Source: PFJX01 sp038215555 (GTDB lineage: Bacteria; Pseudomonadota; Gammaproteobacteria; Burkholderiales; Thiobacillaceae). From it: a stretch of DNA of 64,000 bases. This document shows, one piece after another, positions 24,823 through 32,114 of this stretch. The stretch is from the NCBI GenBank assembly GCA_038215555.1, contig JBBQQT010000001.1:1-64000 (forward strand), in the 5' to 3' direction. The position numbers and the translations under genes are program-made. Positions within the stretch are counted from its first letter, which is position 1. Every line of letters begins with the position of its first letter. The notes beneath the pieces were generated by a model. That model worked only from the letters and a program-made list of their open reading frames with translations. It was not told the DNA's origin and searched no databases.

Positions 24823-24918
24823 CTTAGCGAGGCGCGCCGGGCGCCGGAATGCGACATGTTGTCGCAGGCAAGGTTGGTGTCGCCGGATAGCTTGGTGTTG
24901 GCCGTTAGAATCGTTGTC

Positions 24919-26181
24919 ATGTCCCTTTTTCAAAAACTGTTCCGGGTTGACACCGAGGTGTTGCCGCAGCTTGCCCAGCAACGCTTGATCAAGGTGCGGG
25001 CGACGCTGATTCTGGGCGAGTGGCTTGGCATTGGCCTGTTGACCTGGGTATTGCATGCGCGCTTGCCACTGGTTTCGCTCGCTTTGATTCTTGCCCTGCA
25101 TGTCGCGTTGAACGGTGTTGCCTGGCTGCGTTTGCGCGCTGGCGGCGTGGCACTGACCGAAGTGACGCTGCAACTGGCAGTGGATGCGGCTTGCATTGGC
25201 GCCCTGGTGTATTTGACCGGGGGGTATGCCAACCCGTTCATTTCGCTGTTGCTGGTGCCGCTGATTCTGGCTGCGGTGACCTTGCCGCCGCTGCATGCCT
25301 GGGGCATGGCGGTCTGGGTCGGCGGCTTGTACACAGTGTTGATGCGCTTTTATCAACCGCTGCAGATCCAGGTTTCGGCTGAGGCGGCGGTCGATCTGCA
25401 TCTGTCCGGCATGTGGTTGAACTTTCTCCTCACTGCCGCGTTGGTCGCCGCCTTCGCCGGCCGTCAAGCGGCCACGTTGCGCCTGCGCGATGCCGAGCTG
25501 GCGCAGGCGCGTGAGCAGCGGTTGCGTGACGAGCAATTGTTTGCGCTTGGCCTGCAAGCCGCTACTGCGGCGCATGACCTGGCAACGCCGATGAGTTCGG
25601 TGCGCATCACGCTGGATGAACTGTGGCGCGACTACGCCGGTGATGATGAACTCGATCAACCGCTCGGCCTGCTTGCCGGGCAGGTTGCCCGCATGCAAGC
25701 GGTGCTTGATCGATTAGGGGATTCCGCGCGCGGTCGCGGTGACCGCGTCGGTCCGCCGATCGCCGTTCAAGTCTGGTTGGCGCGGACGCTGGAACGCTGG
25801 GGATTGATGTGGCCGCAAGTTCGAGTCACGCTCGACCTGGATACCGAACTCAATGCAAGTCAGCCTTTGCTGACCGACGATCCGGCGCTGGAGGCGATTC
25901 TGGTGGTGCTGCTTAATAATGCGGCGCAGGCCTCGCCCGACGCGGTGTTGTTGCGTGCCCGCGTCTTGCCGCAAAGCCTGCTCCTGGAAGTGATCGATCG
26001 CGGCGGTGGCTTCGATTCCGGCAAGGCCGAGGGCTGGGGCGTCGGCTTGGAACTCGCCCGCGCGACGCTCGAACGCATCGGCGGCAGTCTCGAAATCGGC
26101 GCTTCAGCGGCGGGGACGTCTGTAGTGGGCGGCGTCAGCGCGCGCATCCGCCTGCCGCTGGCGTCTGTCGAGGTGGCATGA
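24919..26181 (+). CDS. regB: RegB/PrrB-like sensor histidine kinase
   Basis: The 420-residue inner-membrane kinase has about six helices (residues 30-190). These include GGYANPF, the GGxxNPF quinone-binding motif of RegB. The H-box is AAHDLATPMSS, where RegB usually has HELGTP, and the ATPase domain has NNAAQAS and GGGFD. Only one cysteine is present, within a membrane helix, so the cytoplasmic redox cysteine of RegB is absent. The ATG at 24919 is preferred; the longer open frame runs through the divergent leader. It overlaps its response regulator by four bases. Confidence 0.85.
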   Translation: MSLFQKLFRVDTEVLPQLAQQRLIKVRATLILGEWLGIGLLTWVLHARLPLVSLALILALHVALNGVAWLRLRAGGVALTEVTLQLAVDAACIGALVYLTGGYANPFISLLLVPLILAAVTLPPLHAWGMAVWVGGLYTVLMRFYQPLQIQVSAEAAVDLHLSGMWLNFLLTAALVAAFAGRQAATLRLRDAELAQAREQRLRDEQLFALGLQAATAAHDLATPMSSVRITLDELWRDYAGDDELDQPLGLLAGQVARMQAVLDRLGDSARGRGDRVGPPIAVQVWLARTLERWGLMWPQVRVTLDLDTELNASQPLLTDDPALEAILVVLLNNAAQASPDAVLLRARVLPQSLLLEVIDRGGGFDSGKAEGWGVGLELARATLERIGGSLEIGASAAGTSVVGGVSARIRLPLASVEVA

Positions 26182-26723
26182 TGCGTTGGCATATCCTGAT
26201 CGTGGATGATGATGCCGTGTTTGCGCAGACACTGGCGTTGGCGATGACGCGCCGTGGTTATACGGTGGCGACGGCGGCGAACAGTCCGGCTGCGCTGGAT
26301 TTGGCGGCGTCTCAAGTATTCGATGCGGTGGTGCTGGATTTGCGTCTCGGCACCGAGTCCGGCCTGCATCTGATCGAACCGTTGCGGGCGCGGCAACCGC
26401 TGGCGCGGCTGCTGTTGCTGACCGGCTATGCCAGCATCGCGACCGCGGTGGCGGCAATCAAGTTGGGGGCTGTACAGTATTTGCCGAAGCCGGCCAGCGT
26501 CGATGAAATCCTCGCTGCTTTGGGCGATGCCGATGCTGCTGCGGGCAGTGATGCGGATGTCGAGACGGCGACCGAGCCGTTATCGGTCGATCGGCTTGAG
26601 TGGGAGCATATCCATCAGGTGTTGGCGCAGCACGAGGGCAATCTTTCTGCTACCGCGCGCGCCCTGAAAATGCATCGCCGCACCTTGCAGCGGAAACTGG
26701 CGAAGCGGCCGGTGAAAGCCTGA
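26178..26723 (+). CDS. regA: RegA/ActR-like response regulator
   Basis: The 181-residue protein has a receiver domain (phosphoacceptor Asp in VVLDLRLG, Thr in LLLTGYAS, Lys in LPKPAS). A Fis-type helix-turn-helix lies at the C-terminus (NLSATARALKMHRRTLQRKL), as in RegA/PrrA/ActR. It pairs with the kinase whose stop it overlaps (ATGA). In relatives the pair controls respiration, carbon or nitrogen fixation genes in response to redox state. Its targets here are not visible. Confidence 0.9.
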   Translation: MMRWHILIVDDDAVFAQTLALAMTRRGYTVATAANSPAALDLAASQVFDAVVLDLRLGTESGLHLIEPLRARQPLARLLLLTGYASIATAVAAIKLGAVQYLPKPASVDEILAALGDADAAAGSDADVETATEPLSVDRLEWEHIHQVLAQHEGNLSATARALKMHRRTLQRKLAKRPVKA

Positions 26724-26728
26724 TCGAC

Positions 26729-27268
26729 TCAGGGCGTCAGGGTTTCGATCAGGATGTTGCGGTTGGTGTAGATGCAGATATCGGCGGCGATGCCGATCGA
26801 TTCGCGAACGATGGCTTCAGGATCCAGGTCGCTATGTTCCAGCAGAGCGCGTGCAGCAGACTGGGCGTAGGCGCCGCCGCTGCCGATGGCGGCGATGCCT
26901 TGTTCCGGTTCCAGTACATCGCCAGCGCCGGTAATGATCAGCGTGCTGGTGCGATCAGCCACCGCCAGCATGGCTTCCAGGCGACGCAGGATGCGATCGG
27001 TGCGCCAGTCTTTGGCCAGTTCCACTGCGCTTCTGACCAGATGGCCCTGGTGTTTTTCCAGCTTCGATTCAAATCGTTCAAATAGTGTAAAAGCATCCGC
27101 CGTGCCGCCCGCGAAGCCGGCCAGGATGCGTTCCTGGTACAGGCGGCGAATTTTGCGCGCGCTGGCCTTGATGACGATATTGCCCAATGTGACCTGGCCG
27201 TCCCCGCCCATCGCGACAGACTCGCCGCGTCGAACCGAAAGAATGGTGGTGCCGTGAAATTGTTCCAT
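26729..27268 (-). CDS. hslV: ATP-dependent protease peptidase subunit HslV
   Basis: The 179-residue peptidase is related to the proteasome beta subunit. The prosequence MEQFHG is removed to expose Thr in TTILSVRRG. Other markers are GGDGQVTLG and AGFAGGTADAFTLFERFE. HslV needs the ATPase HslU, which normally lies directly downstream. Here the downstream position is taken by the convergent regA-like gene six bases away, so hslU must be elsewhere. It is preceded by the STAS gene on the same strand with a 33-bp gap. Confidence 0.95.
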   Translation of the reverse strand: MEQFHGTTILSVRRGESVAMGGDGQVTLGNIVIKASARKIRRLYQERILAGFAGGTADAFTLFERFESKLEKHQGHLVRSAVELAKDWRTDRILRRLEAMLAVADRTSTLIITGAGDVLEPEQGIAAIGSGGAYAQSAARALLEHSDLDPEAIVRESIGIAADICIYTNRNILIETLTP

Positions 27269-27301
27269 ACGAGTCTTGCTTGAAAAGGGTGAAACGGAGG
27301 G

Positions 27302-28429
27302 TTAGACGCGAGTGCGTCCAAGTACGACCGAAAATTGGCTGGCGCCAACGATATGCAACAAAGTGTTGACCAACTCGTTGCCTTCCTTGAACAGGATTTT
27401 GCTGCCATTGCCAGAAATGGCGATCAGCGTTTCGAGCAGCAGCCCGACGACCGAGAAATCGATGCGGCTGACCTGGCTCAGGTCGATTTCAACCTGCTTG
27501 CGACCTTGGGCGTATTTTTTCAGCGCATCGAATTGCAATTCACTGCCTGGACCAATCTGGCCGGTCAGTTTGAACGCGACCTCCGGTGCTTGCGCAACCC
27601 GAACTTCCGCGACGCTGTTCTTGCTTGGCATCGGAAGCGGCTGCGTGTAGGACGGGGGGGAAACCTCGTAAGCGACAGCGTAATCGACGGCGACGTTTTC
27701 GAAATCATCTTCCCGACCGAGCAATTGCAGTATCGCCAGAAACAGGAACCAGCCCGATTCGGTCAGGCGATTGCCCTGTCGCGCGGCATCGAGGCGCACC
27801 GAAAAACCGGGACCGCCGATCAGTTCGACCGGTTTGCGCATCTCGTGCAAGTGAACGATATTGCTCAGGATGGCATTCGAAGTGTCTTCATCCGGCGCCA
27901 GTGTTTTAGATACATCGAGCCGAACATAAGGCGCATGCACGGCATCCTGGAAAAAGCGACCTTGTTTGACCCGTTCCAGCGTGCCGTATTTTTCACCATA
28001 AGATATCAACGGAGCCGGGGCGCTGACTCGCTTGGGTTTGTCATGCGGCGTCCAGGTCGGTGGCGATCGTTCAAACCTAACCGCGAAATCGACTGCGGCA
28101 TCTTCAAATGGGGCTGACTGGTCGCTCACCTCATAGAGATCAAACAGCATGTACCAAGGCAGCGGATCATGGTTGTCACGGTGATCCAGCAGGTAGCGAT
28201 TGAGCAGGGTTGCGGTCTCGCCGATCTTGCCATTGGCAAACAGAACAGCGGCCTCCTCGAGTTCGGGCGGCAGGCCACCCAAGGCTTCCTGAACCTCGAT
28301 GCCAGCACCCATGTCTTCAATGGGTGGCTTGACGCCCGCATAGGCTGGCCCGGGGCCGAACGCGTCATTACCCTCCTTCAGGAAAGCAAGGAAATCATCA
28401 GGCTTCTCTTTGCGGAAGAAAGAAAACAC
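27302..28429 (-). CDS. STAS-domain protein of unknown role
   Basis: The 375-residue cytoplasmic protein has no signal or membrane segment. The C-terminal region (about 280-370; KQVEIDLSQVSRIDFSVVG) has the STAS/anti-sigma-antagonist pattern. Two internal sections share similar wording (DAAVDFAVRFERSPPTW and NVAVDYAVAYEVSPPSY), suggesting an internal duplication. Family members are found next to hslV in related bacteria. A regulatory or scaffolding role is possible, but no function is established. Confidence 0.7.
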   Translation of the reverse strand: MFSFFRKEKPDDFLAFLKEGNDAFGPGPAYAGVKPPIEDMGAGIEVQEALGGLPPELEEAAVLFANGKIGETATLLNRYLLDHRDNHDPLPWYMLFDLYEVSDQSAPFEDAAVDFAVRFERSPPTWTPHDKPKRVSAPAPLISYGEKYGTLERVKQGRFFQDAVHAPYVRLDVSKTLAPDEDTSNAILSNIVHLHEMRKPVELIGGPGFSVRLDAARQGNRLTESGWFLFLAILQLLGREDDFENVAVDYAVAYEVSPPSYTQPLPMPSKNSVAEVRVAQAPEVAFKLTGQIGPGSELQFDALKKYAQGRKQVEIDLSQVSRIDFSVVGLLLETLIAISGNGSKILFKEGNELVNTLLHIVGASQFSVVLGRTRV

Positions 28430-28541
28430 GCAACCTCTGTTTTTTTATAAAAATCTTTCAGAAGCATAGCAGAAGCTGACACGGCCGGAAGTGAGTCTGT
28501 TCATGGCACCGCTTTCTCAGTCACGATGCGGCAGAGAGCCA

Positions 28542-29429
28542 TCAAGCGGATTGAATCAAGGTGCCAACGCCCTGATCGGTCATGATTTCGAGCAACAAGG
28601 CGTGTTCAACTCGGCCATCGATGATGTGGACTGATTTGACGCCACTTCTGGCGGCATCCAGCGCCGACGCAATTTTCGGCAGCATGCCGCCGGACAAAGT
28701 GCCATCGGCCACCAGATCATCGATCTTTTTCGGCGTCAGGCCGGTCAGCAGGTTGCCGGTTTTGTCGAGTACCCCCGGCGTGTTGGTCAGCAAGACCAGT
28801 TTTTCCGCTTTCAATACTTCCGCCAGCTTGCCCGCGACCACGTCGGCATTGATGTTGTAGGTCTCACCCTGGCTGCCGACGCCGATCGGTGCAATGACCG
28901 GGATGAAGTCGCCGGAATCGAGAAACGAGATCAGGCTGGGATCAATCTGGGTGATGGCGCCCACCTGCCCAATGTCGATCACCTCGCCGGGAATGGTCGT
29001 CGATTCCATCATCAGTTTTTTTGCGCGGATGAAGCGGCCGTCCTTGCCGGTCAGGCCAACCGCTTTGCCGCCCGCCTGATTGATCAAGTTGACGATGTCT
29101 TTATTGACCTGGCCACCGAGCACCATTTCAACCAGATCCATGGTTTCCGCATCGGTCACTCGCATGCCCTGGATGAATTCCCCCTTCTTGCCGACGCGCC
29201 GCAACATATCCTCGATCTGCGGGCCGCCGCCATGCACGATGACCGGATTCAGGCCCACCAGTTTGAGCAACACCACATCGCGCGCGAATGCGGCTTTCAG
29301 GATCGGATCGGTCATCGCGTTGCCACCGTATTTGATGACCACGGTCTTGTCCCAGAACCGCTGAATGTAGGGCAGGGCTTCGGCAATGACTTTGGCTTTG
29401 TCGCCCGGGGTGAGATTGGCTATCGACAT
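28542..29429 (-). CDS. argB: Acetylglutamate kinase
   Basis: This enzyme phosphorylates N-acetylglutamate in arginine synthesis. The 295-residue protein has VIKYGGNAMTDP near the start, the HGGGPQI substrate loop and GTLSGGMLPKI near the ATP site. The N-terminal helix (about 1-20) is of the kind seen in hexameric, arginine-inhibited enzymes. It has no arginine-pathway neighbour here. The ATG is at 29429. Confidence 0.97.
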   Translation of the reverse strand: MSIANLTPGDKAKVIAEALPYIQRFWDKTVVIKYGGNAMTDPILKAAFARDVVLLKLVGLNPVIVHGGGPQIEDMLRRVGKKGEFIQGMRVTDAETMDLVEMVLGGQVNKDIVNLINQAGGKAVGLTGKDGRFIRAKKLMMESTTIPGEVIDIGQVGAITQIDPSLISFLDSGDFIPVIAPIGVGSQGETYNINADVVAGKLAEVLKAEKLVLLTNTPGVLDKTGNLLTGLTPKKIDDLVADGTLSGGMLPKIASALDAARSGVKSVHIIDGRVEHALLLEIMTDQGVGTLIQSA

Positions 29430-29768
29430 GGTGGGGTGCTCATAGTCTGAATTCGGCAGATTCTACAAAGGCGCAAACGACGAAGGGAACAAACAGATAC
29501 CGTCGATGAATTTATTTTTCCAAATGGGTTCAGGGCAGCACGTATAGCTTGAGTTACGGGATTTAAAGAGTTGCCTATCTTGTTGTATTTAATAAAGAAC
29601 TTGCTGATTCAGAGGCGCGCGCCTAAATTGCGGCGTCCTATGAAAAATCATTGGATGCACGGATCAGGCCAAGGCGCGAGCGCGCATTGTTCTCCGTGCT
29701 TGAACACAGTCTCAGGTAGGGCGTTCCCTTTCCCGGCATTCTTTGTTTCAACAATCAGGAGATACAAC
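29430..29768. other. 339-bp gap between argB and hvfA
   Basis: The region must hold divergent promoters for argB and the hvf operon. It is more AT-rich than its surroundings in its first half. No RNA gene, terminator or convincing sigma-70 or ECF promoter was recognised. The open frame continuing upstream of hvfA (to 29571) lacks a ribosome-binding site and is not considered coding. Confidence 0.6.
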
Positions 29769-30206
29769 ATGGCTACGAAAAAAACAGCTCTGACCCTCGC
29801 TCTCGGTTCCGCCATCGCGGCTACCTTTTCGGTAACGCTGACATCGGCTGCCGAAAATCCGTTTGCCGCTCAGGCTTTGCAAGCCGGCTATATGGTCACT
29901 GAGGCGAAAACCCCGGAAGGCAAATGTGGCGAGGGCAAGTGTGGTGGCGACAAAGCCAAGGCCAAGGAAGGCAAATGTGGCGAGGGCAAGTGTGGTGGCG
30001 ACAAAGCCAAGGCCAAGGAAGGCAAATGCGGCGAGGGCAAGTGTGGTGGCGACAAAGCCAAGGCCAAAGAAGGCAAATGCGGTGAAGGCAAGTGCGGCGG
30101 TGACAAAGCCAAGGCCAAGGAAGGCAAATGTGGTGAAGGAAAATGCGGTGGCGCCAAGACCAAAGAAGGTAAATGTGGCGAAGGCAAATGCGGTGGCAAG
30201 AAGTAA
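29769..30206 (+). CDS. hvfA: HvfA-type RiPP precursor with twelve EGKCG motifs
   Basis: The 145-residue secreted precursor has a signal peptide (about 1-27) and a leader AENPFAAQALQAGYMVTEA typical of HvfA-like peptides. A Lys/Gly/Cys-rich core (residues 50-145) is built from four 17-residue units (EGKCGEGKCGGDKAKAK), one of 15 and one of 13. Each has two EGKCG motifs, giving twelve cysteines and none elsewhere. In Haemophilus HvfA, cysteines in EGKCG are converted by HvfB-HvfC to oxazolone/thioamide copper ligands. AGGAG lies seven bases before the ATG. The DUF692 gene follows 19 bp after the stop. Confidence 0.9.
   Translation: MATKKTALTLALGSAIAATFSVTLTSAAENPFAAQALQAGYMVTEAKTPEGKCGEGKCGGDKAKAKEGKCGEGKCGGDKAKAKEGKCGEGKCGGDKAKAKEGKCGEGKCGGDKAKAKEGKCGEGKCGGAKTKEGKCGEGKCGGKK
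29916..30203 (+). repeat. 51-bp tandem repeat array in hvfA
   Basis: Four consecutive 51-bp units (29916-30119) are followed by a 45-bp and a 39-bp unit. The copies differ mainly at third codon positions and the last copies are the most diverged, so the array has expanded by duplication. The number of units is expected to vary between strains. Confidence 0.9.
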
Positions 30207-30225
30207 TTGATACGCCTTTGTTGAC

Positions 30226-31083
30226 ATGACATCCCCGCGTCTCTCCGGCGCGGGACTCGGGTTTCGGCGCGATTTATTATCTGATCTTCAGGCTGCGCTG
30301 AAATCCGGGCTTCCGACAGGAATCGACTTTTTTGAACTCGCGCCAGAAAACTGGATCGATCTGGGCGGCCGCTATGCCCGCGATCTGCGCCAGTTCACCG
30401 AGCGGTTTGCCTTTGTCTGTCACGGTTTGTCGCTTTCTCTTGGCGGGTTGACGCCGCTGGATGAAGTGCTGCTGCGCAAGATCAAGGCCTTCATGGCCGA
30501 ACATCGTATTTCGCTCTACACGGAACACCTGTCCTACTGTTCCGATCATGGTCATCTCTATGATCTGCTGCCGATTCCGCCAACCGCCGACGCGGTGAAG
30601 TATGTCGCTACCCGGATTCGTCAGGTGCAGGACATCCTGGAACAGAAAATCGCCATCGAGAACGCCAGTTATTACGTTGCGGCCCCGATCGGTGAAATGG
30701 ACGAGCCGACCTTCATCAATGCCGTGCTGCAGGAAGCCGACTGCCTGCTGCATCTTGATGTGAACAACATCTACGTCAACAGCGTCAACTTCAAGTTCGA
30801 TCCGCTCGACTATCTGAAACGCATGCCGGCAGAACGTATCGTTTATATGCACATGGCGGGGCATTACCAGGAAGCAGCGGATCTGATCATCGACACGCAC
30901 GGCGCCGATGTCATCGACCCAGTCTGGCAATTGCTGGACGCCGCTTACGCGATGTTGGGCGTGCATCCGACCTGTCTGGAACGGGATTTCAACATCCCGC
31001 CCTTGCGCGATTTGATGCCCGAGGTGACTCGCATTGCGCAGATTCAATCGCACTATCTGAAGCAATCCGTGCGGGCAGCCTAA
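30226..31083 (+). CDS. hvfB: DUF692 multinuclear non-heme iron oxidase HvfB
   Basis: The 285-residue TIM-barrel enzyme is of the MNIO family. Metal-ligand motifs are all present: VCHGLSLSLGG, YTEHLSYC, AIENASYY, LDVNNIYVNS, YMHMAGH, DTHG and LERDFNIPPL. It is expected to oxidise the EGKCG cysteines of the adjacent precursor with iron and oxygen. It begins 19 bp after hvfA with no clear Shine-Dalgarno sequence and ends one base before hvfC, so coupling is likely. The function is inferred from family and context. Confidence 0.92.
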   Translation: MTSPRLSGAGLGFRRDLLSDLQAALKSGLPTGIDFFELAPENWIDLGGRYARDLRQFTERFAFVCHGLSLSLGGLTPLDEVLLRKIKAFMAEHRISLYTEHLSYCSDHGHLYDLLPIPPTADAVKYVATRIRQVQDILEQKIAIENASYYVAAPIGEMDEPTFINAVLQEADCLLHLDVNNIYVNSVNFKFDPLDYLKRMPAERIVYMHMAGHYQEAADLIIDTHGADVIDPVWQLLDAAYAMLGVHPTCLERDFNIPPLRDLMPEVTRIAQIQSHYLKQSVRAA

Positions 31084-31084
31084 G

Positions 31085-31921
31085 ATGGATTTTCAGCAGT
31101 ACCAGCGCGAATTTGCCGCCCATATTCGCGATCCGCGCCATGTCAGACGTCCGAAGGGCGTGCCGGCGCGGCGAATGAAGGTTTACAACGACCTGTTGCG
31201 CAACAATCTGGAAGGTTTTTTGCTGTCCTGTTTTCCGGTGTGCCGAAAGATCCTGGGTAAACGCCGATGGGACCGGTTGGTGTCAGCATTTTTCCGCGAC
31301 CATGCCTGCCACACGCCCTTTTTTCGTCAGATACCGGATGAATTCCTGAAGTATCTGCAAGCCGGCTATTTGCCAGCCGAATCGACCTCGCTGGCGGGGG
31401 TGCAAGGAAGCTTGCCCGAGTTCCTGCCCGAGTTGGCGCATTACGAATGGATTGAGCTGGAACTCGACACTTCCGATCGCGATGCGAGAGGGACAAGCGA
31501 TGTTTCAAATGATCTGTCAACTGATCTGTCAACTGATCTGTCAACTGATGTGATTGCCCACGATTCCACTACTGATCCTCTGGCGGGGCGGTTAATCCTC
31601 AACCCGGTTCTGCGCGTGCTGGCCTATCGCTGGCCGGTGCATCGGCTGTCTCCACGTTTCAAGCCGAGTCAGCCGCCGGCGGAAGCGACCTTCATGCTGG
31701 CGTTTCGCGATGCAGAGTTTCACGTCCACTTCATTTTGCTCAACGCGGCCAGCGCCCGTTTGCTGACCTTGTTGCAGGAAAATCCGGATCTGAGCGGTCA
31801 TCAGGTGGTGAGCCGGTTGGCGCTCGAGTTGGGTATGCCATCTGACCCGTTGGTGAAATTCGCTCGGCCATTGGTACAAGACTTGCTTGTTCAAGGTGCG
31901 TTTGTTGGCGTATCGATTTGA
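31085..31921 (+). CDS. hvfC: DUF2063 partner protein HvfC
   Basis: The 278-residue protein has the N-terminal DUF2063 domain (about 1-95; RRMKVYNDLLRNNLEGFLLS, FFRQIPDEFLKYLQ) that presents the precursor leader to the DUF692 enzyme. The second domain (about 150-278) is also typical of HvfC. A Ser/Thr/Asp stretch (DLSTDLSTDLSTD) separates the two and comes from a 12-bp tandem repeat, so it is a linker of variable length. No DoxX-like fourth gene follows; a 193-bp gap leads to gltB. Confidence 0.9.
   Translation: MDFQQYQREFAAHIRDPRHVRRPKGVPARRMKVYNDLLRNNLEGFLLSCFPVCRKILGKRRWDRLVSAFFRDHACHTPFFRQIPDEFLKYLQAGYLPAESTSLAGVQGSLPEFLPELAHYEWIELELDTSDRDARGTSDVSNDLSTDLSTDLSTDVIAHDSTTDPLAGRLILNPVLRVLAYRWPVHRLSPRFKPSQPPAEATFMLAFRDAEFHVHFILLNAASARLLTLLQENPDLSGHQVVSRLALELGMPSDPLVKFARPLVQDLLVQGAFVGVSI
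31511..31546 (+). repeat. 12-bp tandem repeat in hvfC
   Basis: GATCTGTCAACT is repeated three times exactly and then begins a fourth, altered copy. Each copy adds the four residues DLST to the interdomain linker, so gain or loss keeps the frame. Confidence 0.92.
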
Positions 31922-32024
31922 AGTGGCAGTTCCTGGCTCGGCAAGAAATCCAGCGGTTGAACTGAGTCGGTGATGAAAGTAGTATCCCGCGCCCGGTTTT
32001 ACATAAATGCGCCTAAATTTTCAT

Positions 32025-32043
32025 GCCCGATCCGATATCGGGC
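32025..32043 (+). other. Hairpin in the gap before gltB
   Basis: GCCCGAT-CCGAT-ATCGGGC is a perfect seven-pair stem without a U run on either strand. It may belong to the gltB leader. Nothing else is recognised in the 193-bp gap. Confidence 0.4.
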
Positions 32044-32114
32044 GAGCCGCTCTGAGACACCCTCGGTTTGGAGCGCGCGCAGTGGTTAGACGAGGGATGG
32101 ATGGGTGAGCAGTA

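Noticed and set aside
24717..24920. A 67-codon frame just before the copper receptor
   Set aside because: It spans the terminator-like hairpin, has no ribosome-binding site and no recognised domain. It was kept only as an alternative to the 10-codon leader peptide.
29916..30203. Tandem array considered as a CRISPR-like structure
   Set aside because: The repeats are contiguous, coding and without spacers.
29888..30232. Antisense frame rich in Pro/Leu/His repeats opposite hvfA
   Set aside because: The repeats are the complement of the EGKCG array; signal peptide, ribosome-binding site and operon context support the plus strand.
29620..32019. An 11-mer (GCGCCTAAATT) on both sides of the hvf operon
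   Set aside because: It could suggest a target-site duplication, but 11 bp over this distance may be chance and no other mobile-element sign is present.
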